From NCBI GenBank assembly GCA_009929525.1, contig SAAH01000035.1, positions 1 through 34,666 on the forward strand: a stretch of 34,666 nt of DNA, written 5' to 3'. The DNA comes from Clostridia bacterium (GTDB taxonomy: Bacteria; Bacillota; Clostridia; Lachnospirales; Lachnospiraceae). Numbering within the stretch: position 1 is the stretch's first letter; every line of letters begins with the position of its first letter. The translations under genes were made by a program, and so were the position numbers. The notes under the pieces are model-generated. The model saw only the letters and a list, made by a program, of their open reading frames with translations, was not told where the DNA came from and did no database searches. Of the stretch, positions 1 to 7,952 are shown one piece after another.

Positions 1-18
1 ACGTTGATTACGTGCCAT
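1..18 (-). CDS. 5' end of an unidentified gene running off the left edge
   Basis: An ATG at 18 on the minus strand is preceded by a very good ribosome site, AAGGAGG, nine bases upstream. A TATAAT-like -10 box lies at 44-49. Only six codons (MARNQR) are inside the window, so the product cannot be named. A basic start of this kind is common in transposases, but that is a guess. The gene begins just downstream of the broken ferredoxin-like gene, so it may belong to whatever disrupted that gene. Confidence 0.45.
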
Positions 19-79
19 TTGTCAGCACCTCCTTATTCTCTTTATTATATACATAATCTTTGAATTAAGGGTGCCAACT

Positions 80-202
80 TTATTTATACAACATCAGAAC
101 ATAAAACCCTTTTGAGTCACGACTTTCTTGTATCGCATCATGAGGGCAGCTGTTCATGCAGGTCATACATCCCGTACATTGAGATGGCTCACAAATCTTC
201 AT
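80..202 (-). pseudogene. Truncated 4Fe-4S ferredoxin-like N-terminus (F420 dehydrogenase beta-subunit family type)
   Basis: This is a 40-codon frame whose ATG (202-200) overlaps the TGA stop of the pyruvyl transferase gene, so translation is coupled. It carries a ferredoxin cluster, CTGCMTCMNSCP, followed by HDAI, a standard 4Fe-4S binding arrangement (C-x2-C-x2-C-x3-CP). In glycan operons such an N-terminus usually starts a protein of several hundred residues with a second cluster and a coenzyme F420 hydrogenase/dehydrogenase beta-subunit domain, often next to pyruvyl transferases. Here the similarity stops after KGFYV and a TAA follows within a few codons. I read it as a remnant cut by a rearrangement near position 95. 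A genuine mini-ferredoxin is possible but less likely. Confidence 0.7.
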
Positions 203-1332
203 ACTTTCACCTCCTCAATCAACGCTTTTAGCCGGTCATAATACTTCTCTTGAAAAAAGGAAACACCCTTATACTCAACTGGACGTGTCATCATTTCTAA
301 GGCAAGTGTCTCGGCCATCTCCAAATTTTCTGCAACTGAAATATAATCAGACATACAAGGTTCAAACCACTCTGCACCTGTGATGACCTTGTGGTCTGTT
401 GTTTTCAAAATCAATACTGGAGTTCCTGCAGCTAACGCAAATATCGTCCCGTGATAACGGTCCGTGACAACCAGTTTATAGTGAGCATACTCTTCCAGTG
501 TTTTCTTGATAAATAAACGTACTGCCTCCCGATCTTCTGTATTAGAAATATGAACCGTTGTATCTGTTTTATGGATGATCGTGTGCTTTTTTAACTGAAA
601 CATCAAGTTTGACATTTCTTTCTCTGAATACAACCTTTCCCAATCATCCCGAACACAAAACAGTATTCCTTCTCTCTGAATCTGGAACTTATTCATGCCA
701 ATCAGCGTAGTTACAATATCCGGATATAAAACCATTTGTGTTGTCCCAAACAATTCTTTCGCAGTATTAAAGGAAACTCGATCTCTCACCAGTAACAAAA
801 GATTCTCACGATTCTTGTAAGTATTCACTGCCCAATTTTTCTGTTCTTCCGTTTGATAAAAGATTGTTTGAGGAAGAAGTATGATGCGGTTATTGGGGAA
901 CGCATCCAATATCGTTTGCCGCATAGATTCATTTTCATGTACGCCCGTCATCGTATAGCCGCTTTGAAATACAATCAGGTCATTTTGAGTCACTGCATTT
1001 TTCATTATAGATATCATTTTTCTTTTATTAAAATAGTAATCCCTGCTGGAAATTTCAACAATTGAAGTGTCTGGATAGTTTTTACGAAGCCAATCCAGAG
1101 TACATACCGTCTGCGCCAAATCTCCCAAGTTAGGGTGTATTGCCACGCAGCAATACCAAATCACTTTGGCTTCAGAAGCATGAGCCTGCTCAATCTCCTG
1201 TAGTTTACGATAAGCTTTTTTCTTTCTATCGGGATAAGTAACCGTTTGTTTAGCCAGATTAAAGCACTGCTTCGTGAAACGAAACACATGTTGATTACGA
1301 GCCAAAAGGCGTTTTATATCAAAAAAATTCAT
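199..1332 (-). CDS. Polysaccharide pyruvyl transferase family protein
   Basis: This 377-residue protein has features of the polysaccharide pyruvyl transferase family (CsaB/WcaK type), which transfers pyruvate from phosphoenolpyruvate to sugars as ketals. Visible hallmarks are a glycine/asparagine motif NLGDLAQT near residue 68 and the C-terminal block TDRYHGTIFALAAGTPV near residue 288, which contains the conserved R-x-H-G-x(2)-F/A pattern. No signal peptide or membrane segment is seen, so it should act in the cytoplasm on lipid-linked or nucleotide-linked sugars. The ATG at 1332 follows AAGGAG with good spacing. It lies 10 bases after the EpsG-like gene and overlaps the ferredoxin fragment, which normally accompanies this family. 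The exact acceptor sugar cannot be inferred. Confidence 0.85.
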   Translation of the reverse strand: MNFFDIKRLLARNQHVFRFTKQCFNLAKQTVTYPDRKKKAYRKLQEIEQAHASEAKVIWYCCVAIHPNLGDLAQTVCTLDWLRKNYPDTSIVEISSRDYYFNKRKMISIMKNAVTQNDLIVFQSGYTMTGVHENESMRQTILDAFPNNRIILLPQTIFYQTEEQKNWAVNTYKNRENLLLLVRDRVSFNTAKELFGTTQMVLYPDIVTTLIGMNKFQIQREGILFCVRDDWERLYSEKEMSNLMFQLKKHTIIHKTDTTVHISNTEDREAVRLFIKKTLEEYAHYKLVVTDRYHGTIFALAAGTPVLILKTTDHKVITGAEWFEPCMSDYISVAENLEMAETLALEMMTRPVEYKGVSFFQEKYYDRLKALIEEVKV

Positions 1333-1342
1333 AGTCTTCTCC

Positions 1343-2452
1343 TTATTGCCAGAGTGAAATATATGGAACTACATACCCAAAGTTTCTGAGCAGGCATATT
1401 GTGAAGGGGACAAGTAACAACAAAAGCAGCCCATAATAAAGTGGATAATAAAACCGATACTGCTGTAACTTACCAAAGGCATTTGGTATGAGACAAATCG
1501 TGTGTATCTGGTAAAAATATAGCATTCTAGTCATTGCCTGATTACTGCCGCTTAATATGCCCATCATCCCACCGACTGTTACCGCAATAATCAGATACCG
1601 CATCCGACTCTGATCCATAAACTCCAGGTCAATTCCATTCAATATATTGCTTTGTATAACCACTGCCATTGCTGCAACCAGAAGATAGAACAGCGCCAAG
1701 AGCACAACTGCACCGCTTGACTGGTTATATATAGAAAACTCTCCACCCTGCAGATAAAATTGATAGCGAGGGAAAATAAGAGCAAATACACTCACAACCC
1801 GTGAAAATCCCACTGTAAGCAAAATACTCAATACAGTGAATGCCATCATATATATAGCCATTTTTTTTACAGTAATTCGTTCACGATTTATCACCAACAA
1901 CGGAAGAGCGAAAATCGCAGTACTGTGTATTCCTACTGCAAGGAGAAAAAGAAATCCACAGAGAATATATCGTTTTCTGCACCGAAAACAAAGCGCCAAC
2001 AATATAAGAGCGATGGCTAAAAATTGTCTTGAAAGATTGTATGTATGCAGATAAAAAAACAGCACCACAAAACAATACGTTGAAATCACAACATTATCAG
2101 AAAAATAATAGATATATACAGCGATGGAAACCAGAATGATGAAAGCAGTCACTATCATCATCAATCTAAAATCCCCAAACATGCTCACTGCCTTGTTGAG
2201 CAGACAATACGCCCATGCATTATCCACAGCTTCCATTATTTCCTTCCAGGTGTCAGCAGTTGCTATAATCTGAAACTTATCACGATAAATATGAATATCC
2301 CTGCCTACCGTTTCTGCACGAACTGCCATCAATAGGAAAAGCCCTGAAAAGGACAATAACAAATACAGTTTCTTTGCCCAATCCTCCGAGTTGCGATAGA
2401 ATAACAGCCCCAATATTAAAATGACAATCAGAACAATATAATATATAATCAA
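1343..2452 (-). CDS. EpsG-like polysaccharide polymerase (Wzy role)
   Basis: This is a 369-residue, strongly hydrophobic protein with roughly ten or more membrane segments. The motif RAETVGRDIHIYRDKF near residues 45-60 is the arginine/aspartate signature of the EpsG family, whose members are thought to polymerise repeat units outside the membrane. It is the only candidate polymerase in the operon. No ATG fits. A TTG at 2452 preceded by GGAGGG six bases upstream is the best start. It sits between the GT2 gene and the pyruvyl transferase gene, all on the same strand with short gaps. A Wzx-type flippase is not present in the window. Confidence 0.8.
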   Translation of the reverse strand: MIIYYIVLIVILILGLLFYRNSEDWAKKLYLLLSFSGLFLLMAVRAETVGRDIHIYRDKFQIIATADTWKEIMEAVDNAWAYCLLNKAVSMFGDFRLMMIVTAFIILVSIAVYIYYFSDNVVISTYCFVVLFFYLHTYNLSRQFLAIALILLALCFRCRKRYILCGFLFLLAVGIHSTAIFALPLLVINRERITVKKMAIYMMAFTVLSILLTVGFSRVVSVFALIFPRYQFYLQGGEFSIYNQSSGAVVLLALFYLLVAAMAVVIQSNILNGIDLEFMDQSRMRYLIIAVTVGGMMGILSGSNQAMTRMLYFYQIHTICLIPNAFGKLQQYRFYYPLYYGLLLLLLVPFTICLLRNFGYVVPYISLWQ

Positions 2453-2480
2453 TTCTATCCCTCCTCGTCTGATACCCTTT

Positions 2481-3461
2481 CTACTTGTTACAAATTCTCA
2501 GCCACTTCATTAAACTGATAAACAGCTTTTCTCCACCGTAAGAGCATAAAACAGCAATTTTATTTGCCGCACGACAATTGTAAAACAGCAATCCCTGCCG
2601 CAATTCTTTTACTTTCAAGTATATACGTCGTTTCATCATATCCCATTTGTGATTCTCCGGGAGACGAATCAAGATATGACAGTATGCACTAATGACACGG
2701 GAATGAATGCTTTTTTTCAATTCCGGATGTTCACGAGCAAGATATTCCTGCATCTCATCTGCAATTTCCAAGATGGAAAGCATTCTTTCATCAAATTGTT
2801 GGTTTAATTGACTGGTTGGTCGCTGGCGATAATAGTACAGCGGCTCTTTAATCCGTACAATTTTTCTTGCCCGATCCACAAGTCTGTATGTAAGAGCCAG
2901 ATCCTCATAAAACTTTCCTACGGGAAACCTTAAATCATCGCCAAACAGTTTTCTGCGGTACAACTTTCCCCATGCAGACGGCTCAAAATTATATCCATCC
3001 TGACGCAGCAATTCTCTCAGAGCCTCACCCTTGCAAAAGGTATCCGGAAGTTTCACCGTTACGGCATCCGCATGCGCTAATTCTCTGTTATCTGAAAATA
3101 ACAAAGGAGTGCATACGACCATGTCAACATCCACGGTCATAAGTTCCATCATACGCGAAATGTATTTCGGATTAATCAAATCGTCGCTATCAACACAGGT
3201 AATGTATGCTCCTGTACACGCATCAATCCCCGCATTTCTGGCATCAGACAGACCACCATTTTTTTTGTGAATCACCCGGATACGAGAGTCTTTTTGCGCA
3301 TATTCATCACAAATCACACCACAGTTATCTGGCGAGCCGTCATCCACCAGCATAATCTCCAATGAAGAATAGACCTGATTTCGTATTGATTCAATGCATT
3401 GCACCAGGTATTTTTCAACGTTATAAACAGGAACAATCACGCTGACTATTCTTTTCTCCAT
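2481..3461 (-). CDS. Family 2 glycosyltransferase
   Basis: This 326-residue protein begins with the classic GT-A/GT2 fold: SVIVPVYNVEKYL (residues 7-19), VDDGSPDNCG (about 40-49), GLSDARNAG (about 73-81) and the metal-binding CVDSDDL (about 90-96). The catalytic region is followed by about 130 residues typical of CPS/EPS glycosyltransferases, including YEDLALTYRLVDRA. It should add one sugar from a nucleotide donor to the growing lipid-linked unit on the cytoplasmic face. The donor and the linkage cannot be told from sequence. It is the only non-initiating glycosyltransferase visible, which is few for a repeat unit, so others may be encoded elsewhere. The start ATG at 3461 follows a GGAAGGGGGGA ribosome site. 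Confidence 0.9.
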   Translation of the reverse strand: MEKRIVSVIVPVYNVEKYLVQCIESIRNQVYSSLEIMLVDDGSPDNCGVICDEYAQKDSRIRVIHKKNGGLSDARNAGIDACTGAYITCVDSDDLINPKYISRMMELMTVDVDMVVCTPLLFSDNRELAHADAVTVKLPDTFCKGEALRELLRQDGYNFEPSAWGKLYRRKLFGDDLRFPVGKFYEDLALTYRLVDRARKIVRIKEPLYYYRQRPTSQLNQQFDERMLSILEIADEMQEYLAREHPELKKSIHSRVISAYCHILIRLPENHKWDMMKRRIYLKVKELRQGLLFYNCRAANKIAVLCSYGGEKLFISLMKWLRICNK

Positions 3462-3480
3462 GGGAAATCCCCCCTTCCTA

Positions 3481-4188
3481 CTATTTTATAATTTTTCGGA
3501 CCAGCTCTTGGATATTGCCTGCCGCCAGTAATTTGATTGCTCTCGCTATTTTAGTGCTCCAATGTGATACCGACAGGCACCGTTCGGTGTGATACTCAAT
3601 CATAGACAACTGCGAGAGAAAATCATCCTTCCCCCTCACTGGAGTCTTAAATATATTATAATTCCGACCTAACTCGTAAAAAGTGTGGGCATCTCCTCCG
3701 ACAACGCAAGGAAGCCCGGTTCTATCGGCAATGGCCTGTTGCCTTTCCATATCCTCGCTAGAAAGAGTTCTTCCATTATATTTCTCAATGCAATCAATTC
3801 TGCTACACTGTTCCATGAGAATCTCTGAGTTTAAAACTGTTTTATAACGTTTTGAATCAAAAGGATGAGGAATACAAACAATGCCTCCCTGAGCATGAAT
3901 TTTTTCGATTGTCTCCTCCGCTGATAATCCCGGTTCTATTCGTTCAGTCAGAAACAGTCCAATGATTTCTCCATCCGAAGAAAAAATCTCCTCACCGATA
4001 ATTACATTCATTTTAGGATAACGACTACGAAACAAAAGTGCCCCTTTAATCTCGTTGTGATCTGTTATTGCAACACAATCTATTCTCCGAATAAAACAAG
4101 CACAGTAAAACAACCATAAGGGCAGGATACTATCATGAGAAAAGCGTGTATGTGTATGCAGTTCAACCCGAAATCCACGGCACATCAT
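3481..4188 (-). CDS. PHP-domain metal-dependent phosphoesterase-like protein
   Basis: This 235-residue protein has the ordered metal-ligand motifs of the PHP superfamily: ELHTHTRFSHDS (H11 and H13), AITDHNEIKG (about 41-50), IGEEIFS (about 65), CIPHPFD (about 106) and the C-terminal GGDAH (about 165). Relatives include histidinol phosphatase and RNase AM/YciV-type enzymes, which hydrolyse phosphomonoesters or short nucleic acids. The ATG at 4188 shares one base with the TGA of the phosphoribosyltransferase gene (TGATG), so the two products are probably made together. That coupling suggests a shared pathway, perhaps removing a phosphate left by a phosphoribosyl transfer, but this is inference. 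The substrate is unknown. Confidence 0.8.
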   Translation of the reverse strand: MMCRGFRVELHTHTRFSHDSILPLWLFYCACFIRRIDCVAITDHNEIKGALLFRSRYPKMNVIIGEEIFSSDGEIIGLFLTERIEPGLSAEETIEKIHAQGGIVCIPHPFDSKRYKTVLNSEILMEQCSRIDCIEKYNGRTLSSEDMERQQAIADRTGLPCVVGGDAHTFYELGRNYNIFKTPVRGKDDFLSQLSMIEYHTERCLSVSHWSTKIARAIKLLAAGNIQELVRKIIK

Positions 4189-4793
4189 CAAAACACACCT
4201 TTGGCTTTCATTTGCTTATACTGTGCCATGAAACCTTTGTGATAAGAAGAATCATTCGACCACGGTGCCGAGAAAATTGTGTCCCCATAGAGATTATAAT
4301 CCATATGAACCAATTCCTTGCTGGCCTCAAAAACAAAGAAGGCTGCCGTAATAATATGTGCCTGTGGTAATGCCTTCTGAAGTGTTTCCGCAACTGCTAA
4401 AATCGTATTGCCCGTGTCAACAGCATCGTCCACCAACAAAATGGTGTGAAAATCTCGTCCCAGTATTTTGTTTGGATCGTTGATAGCGACATGTCTCTCC
4501 CTATTCTGTGCATGGGTACCTGCGTTCATTTCCTTCTTTCGCAGCCAGACCTTTACACTGCCTGGAAGGATTGTCAACAATGGTCTTACTAAGTCTTTTA
4601 ACTGATTTCCTGAGCGCACAGCTTCTATCTCTATCAACGGAACATCAAAATACTCAGCTACTGTCTGACCTATCAGGTATGCTCCCTTCGCAACAAAGGC
4701 CACCAAATCTGGTGTTTCTTTTACTGACTGAGCCAATTGAATACTCATTTTTTTAACATCATCTACGTTCAAAACCATCAATTCTTTATCCAT
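4188..4793 (-). CDS. Type I phosphoribosyltransferase
   Basis: This 201-residue soluble protein has the PRPP-binding loop ILLVDDAVDTGNT near residues 118-130 and an FVAKGAYLIG segment near the N-terminus, as in type I phosphoribosyltransferases. A GTG at 4799 would add two residues, but the ATG at 4793 lies seven bases after GGAG and is preferred. Purine or pyrimidine salvage is the usual role of the fold. Here the gene sits inside a glycan operon and is fused by TGATG overlap to a PHP protein, so a specialised reaction is possible, such as donation of phosphoribose to a glycan precursor. The base or acceptor specificity cannot be read from the sequence. Confidence 0.8.
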   Translation of the reverse strand: MDKELMVLNVDDVKKMSIQLAQSVKETPDLVAFVAKGAYLIGQTVAEYFDVPLIEIEAVRSGNQLKDLVRPLLTILPGSVKVWLRKKEMNAGTHAQNRERHVAINDPNKILGRDFHTILLVDDAVDTGNTILAVAETLQKALPQAHIITAAFFVFEASKELVHMDYNLYGDTIFSAPWSNDSSYHKGFMAQYKQMKAKGVF

Positions 4794-4808
4794 CTTCACT
4801 CTCCAACG

Positions 4809-5384
4809 TTAAAAATGATTTTTCATTCTTTTGATACAGCTCATCATCAGATGGTCAAATATCATATGTACATCCTCAGAAATCTGCATATCATCAATTT
4901 CTACATCGAGATGATAATCCGCCAACTGTTTCAGTTTTCCGCCATGATAACCGGTAATTCCTATGACCCTACACCCACTGTTTTTTGCATATTCTACTGC
5001 ATGAATTACATTTGCAGAATTACCGCTGCCTGATATTCCAATTACCAAATCTGTTTCTTTCAGTATGTCTCTTAACTGTTCCCGAAAGACTTCCTCATAT
5101 GAAATATCATTTGCAATTGCCATCATGGTGGGGACATTGTCTGACAGGCAATGAAATCTATACTTCTTTCCTTTTGTTTCCGCTGAGGCACCTTTATTAA
5201 AATCACAGCAAATGTGGCTTGCCGTAGCCGCACTGCCACCATTTCCAAAAATATAAATGTCTGCATTTCGCTCTCTGGCTTCTTCCAATACCTTGATTAC
5301 TTCATTGATTGCTTCAATATTCAGTTTTTGCAAGACTTCAATTTCTCTTCTTATATAAGAAGTAATCTCTTTTTTATAATCCAT
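4809..5384 (-). CDS. gmhA: SIS-domain sedoheptulose 7-phosphate isomerase (GmhA-like)
   Basis: This is a 191-residue SIS-domain protein, the usual GmhA length. Motifs are GNGGSAATASHICCDF (about 47-62), the sugar-phosphate loop GISGSGNS (about 117-124) and the C-terminal EDVHMIFDHLM, where family members carry the catalytic histidine. GmhA converts sedoheptulose 7-phosphate to D-glycero-D-manno-heptose 7-phosphate. The frame stays open 21 codons further upstream, but the ATG at 5384 has AAGGAG seven bases before it and lies in the gap after the acyltransferase gene. HddA-, GmhB- and HddC-like genes in the same operon strongly support the heptose role over other SIS functions. Confidence 0.85.
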   Translation of the reverse strand: MDYKKEITSYIRREIEVLQKLNIEAINEVIKVLEEARERNADIYIFGNGGSAATASHICCDFNKGASAETKGKKYRFHCLSDNVPTMMAIANDISYEEVFREQLRDILKETDLVIGISGSGNSANVIHAVEYAKNSGCRVIGITGYHGGKLKQLADYHLDVEIDDMQISEDVHMIFDHLMMSCIKRMKNHF

Positions 5385-5401
5385 ACGCTTTCTCCTTGCT
5401 T

Positions 5402-6370
5402 TCAAGCTTCTTTTTTTCTTACACAGTTTCTGATGATTCCAATGCACTTTTTATCAAACATCCCTACTGCTATCGCTGTAACTACAGTTCCTCCAAGAAC
5501 CAATGCACTGTACAAAATGGAAAAGTCTATAAGCTGTTTTAACAGAATTATCCATAATCCCTGATAAAGATAAAACTCGTAATTATATTTGTATAAAAAG
5601 CTAATATCCCATGGTATTTTATTTATGTATTTGTCGGAAGATGTCAAAACCAGCGTAAAAAATATACACCCGAATATTTCACATAATATTCTTATCACAT
5701 CCTGTTCTGTAGCATTGGAACAGAAAATAAACACTATCATCAAAACACTACTAAAGATTCCTGCGCCATGTCTGCTGTACAAAATCTCTTTCTTTTCCCT
5801 GCCTACCCCTAGCAGACATCCGAGGACAAAACATGGAGACGACACATACCTGTGTTCTCCGCTCCTCATAAATATCATAACAAGTATCCAGAAAAGAATG
5901 CCGACTGCAACCATCATGATTGCGCCCTTTATATTTCTTTTTCCAAGAATACGGAAAGCTATATAGTAAACCAGATAAAGAAATATAATAGCTATGACAT
6001 ACCATGAGTACTTTACTACTGCTCCACCAAAAAGGAATCTTTTTAAAGACCACATTTCTTCTGTATTATGGATAACTATTTTCACAATGAAATAAACTAC
6101 ATTTGCTACAAAAAACGGAAATATGATCTTTAGCATTCTGTTACTAAAAAAATGTTCTAAATAATATTCTTTATCCTGATAACTTTTTACCAGTCCATAT
6201 CCGGAACAGAAAAAGAAAAATGCAACTGGATAATAACCCATAGGTACAAAAAATCGCAGCCACTGAACCCCCTGCTCTCCCAAATGATGTAAAAGAACAC
6301 AAATTGCACAAAGTATTTGCAACCATTGGATACTTTTTTTACTTATATCTGCTTGTAGAAAATTCTTCAT
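5402..6370 (-). CDS. Acyltransferase family 3 membrane protein
   Basis: This 322-residue polytopic membrane protein has about nine or ten hydrophobic segments. It opens with KSIQWLQILCAICVLLHHLGE, which matches the start of acyltransferase-3 proteins including the conserved histidine in the first helix, and continues with FFFCSGYGLVKSY, the typical second-helix motif. Such enzymes O-acetylate or otherwise acylate surface glycans across the membrane. It lies 2 bases after the galE-like gene and 17 bases before gmhA, so it is probably a decorating enzyme for the same polymer. The acyl donor and the position modified are unknown. Confidence 0.85.
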   Translation of the reverse strand: MKNFLQADISKKSIQWLQILCAICVLLHHLGEQGVQWLRFFVPMGYYPVAFFFFCSGYGLVKSYQDKEYYLEHFFSNRMLKIIFPFFVANVVYFIVKIVIHNTEEMWSLKRFLFGGAVVKYSWYVIAIIFLYLVYYIAFRILGKRNIKGAIMMVAVGILFWILVMIFMRSGEHRYVSSPCFVLGCLLGVGREKKEILYSRHGAGIFSSVLMIVFIFCSNATEQDVIRILCEIFGCIFFTLVLTSSDKYINKIPWDISFLYKYNYEFYLYQGLWIILLKQLIDFSILYSALVLGGTVVTAIAVGMFDKKCIGIIRNCVRKKEA

Positions 6371-6372
6371 TC

Positions 6373-7344
6373 TTAGTACTTCCTATTTTTTTCCCAATTC
6401 CATGCATCCTGCAGTATTTGTCCTATTTCACTGTATTTTGGGTTCCAGCCAAGTACACTTTTTGCCTTTTCATTAGATGCCACCAACACAGCTGGATCAC
6501 CTTTTCTCCTGTTTGCGATTACATATGGTACTTCCATTCCTGACACCTTTTTAAGTGCTTCTATCATTTCAAAAACGGTAAATCCCTGGTTACTTCCAAG
6601 ATTAAAGTCATTGGATGCATCATGCTCCATAATCCATTTCAATCCCAAAAAATGTGCTTCTGCCAAATCAAGTACATGGATAAAATCTCGGATACAGCTT
6701 CCGTCTCGGGTATCATAATCATTACCGAACACCTTAAAAGGTTTCTGTGCTATTACCGCTTTGATCATAACCGGAATCAGATGAGTTTCTGGATTATGTG
6801 CTTCACCTAGTTCGCCTGTCTTGGAATCTCCTGCTGCACAAAAATAACGGAAGGCGCAATATTTCAGTCCATATGCTCTTTCATAGTCCGCCAGGAGTTT
6901 TTCTCCAATCAGTTTTGTTGTGCCATAAGGGTTGATTGGCAACTGTGGATGGTTCTCATCAATCGGAGTATATTGTGGTTCACCAAAGGTAGCTGCCGAA
7001 GAAGAAAATACAAAATGCTTTACTCCATTTGCAACACAAGCATCCAGCAGAATCTGCATATTCGTTACATTATTCTGATAATAGCGTGCCGGACGAATAA
7101 CCGAATCTGGAACAGAAGCAAAGGCAGCGAAATGGATAACTGCATCAAAACAATGCTTTTTCATCAGCCCATCCAGCAATGTACAATCACCGAAGTTTCC
7201 CTGTACAAATTCACCACAGATAACCGCCTCTCGATGACCATCGCTGAGATCATCCAGGACAACCGTTTCAATGCCCAAGCTATTTAGATATTGATTTGTA
7301 TGCGAGCCGATATATCCAGCTCCGCCAGTAATTAAAACTTTCAT
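6373..7344 (-). CDS. galE: UDP-glucose 4-epimerase (GalE-like)
   Basis: This 323-residue short-chain dehydrogenase of the extended class has an N-terminal NAD-binding motif TGGAGYIGSH (6-15), SSSAATFGEP (about 119-128) with the catalytic serine/alanine region, and the catalytic pair in NPYGTTKLIGE (Tyr about 145, Lys about 149). The downstream YFCAAGD and RDGSCIRDFIHVLDLA are typical of GalE. It would interconvert UDP-glucose and UDP-galactose, or the N-acetyl forms, to supply galactose-type precursors to the glycan operon. The ATG at 7344 has AGGAGG eight bases upstream. Length and motifs look intact. Confidence 0.92.
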   Translation of the reverse strand: MKVLITGGAGYIGSHTNQYLNSLGIETVVLDDLSDGHREAVICGEFVQGNFGDCTLLDGLMKKHCFDAVIHFAAFASVPDSVIRPARYYQNNVTNMQILLDACVANGVKHFVFSSSAATFGEPQYTPIDENHPQLPINPYGTTKLIGEKLLADYERAYGLKYCAFRYFCAAGDSKTGELGEAHNPETHLIPVMIKAVIAQKPFKVFGNDYDTRDGSCIRDFIHVLDLAEAHFLGLKWIMEHDASNDFNLGSNQGFTVFEMIEALKKVSGMEVPYVIANRRKGDPAVLVASNEKAKSVLGWNPKYSEIGQILQDAWNWEKNRKY

Positions 7345-7379
7345 AAAGTATCCTCCTGATATTTATCTTTGTTTGCAAA

Positions 7380-7952
7380 TTATATGTTGCTGCAAGTCCC
7401 ACCTGCTTCATCATAAACCCCATCACTAAAATGCTGATCCATGAACGCATGGTCTACTTGCAAAATCTCATTGACAGCAAAAAGGAGACTCTGCGTTTTG
7501 ATAGTTCGCACACCGTATTTTCGTCCTGCTTCCATATCACTGTCACTGTCACCTACCATCCATGAACTTTGCTTATCAATTTCAAACTCCCGTTCCGCCT
7601 GAAGGAAAAGACCAATATCCGGCTTTCTGCAGGTGCAGGTATTACTTTCATGCGGACATACATAAACCTTATGGATATATGCCCCGGTCTCAGCAAGTTC
7701 CCGGCACATTATTTCATGGATTTCATTTACTGCATCCATGCTCATTATTCCCCTGGCTACACCGCGTTGGTTTGTGACCACCAGAACGAGATAGCCTGCT
7801 TCATTTAACTTATGGATAGCTTCCGGTACTCCGGGAAGGAAACGGAATTCCATCCATGATTTGATATAGTCGTGTTCAGGAGCCTGCTGATTAATCAGAC
7901 CATCTCGATCCAGAAAAACAGCTTTATACAAAATAAACCACTCGACTGCCAT
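7380..7952 (-). CDS. gmhB: HAD-family heptose 1,7-bisphosphate phosphatase (GmhB-like)
   Basis: This protein of about 190 residues is of the HAD-IIIA class. AVFLDRDG supplies the catalytic aspartates near residues 15 and 17. QRGVARG follows, then the zinc-binding cluster CPHESNTCTCRKPD and finally VGDSDSDMEAG. The cysteine cluster is characteristic of GmhB, which removes the 7-phosphate from heptose 1,7-bisphosphate. The start is uncertain. The ATG at 7952 overlaps the hddA-like gene by 29 bases, and a TTG at 7931, immediately before YKAVFLDRDG, would give a more standard N-terminus. The overlap implies translational coupling with the kinase whose product it would use. Confidence 0.87.
   Translation of the reverse strand: MAVEWFILYKAVFLDRDGLINQQAPEHDYIKSWMEFRFLPGVPEAIHKLNEAGYLVLVVTNQRGVARGIMSMDAVNEIHEIMCRELAETGAYIHKVYVCPHESNTCTCRKPDIGLFLQAEREFEIDKQSSWMVGDSDSDMEAGRKYGVRTIKTQSLLFAVNEILQVDHAFMDQHFSDGVYDEAGGTCSNI

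Noticed and set aside
4146-5564. Plus-strand open frames opposite the phosphoribosyltransferase, SIS and acyltransferase genes
   Set aside because: They have no ribosome sites or domains and lie wholly opposite well-supported minus-strand genes.
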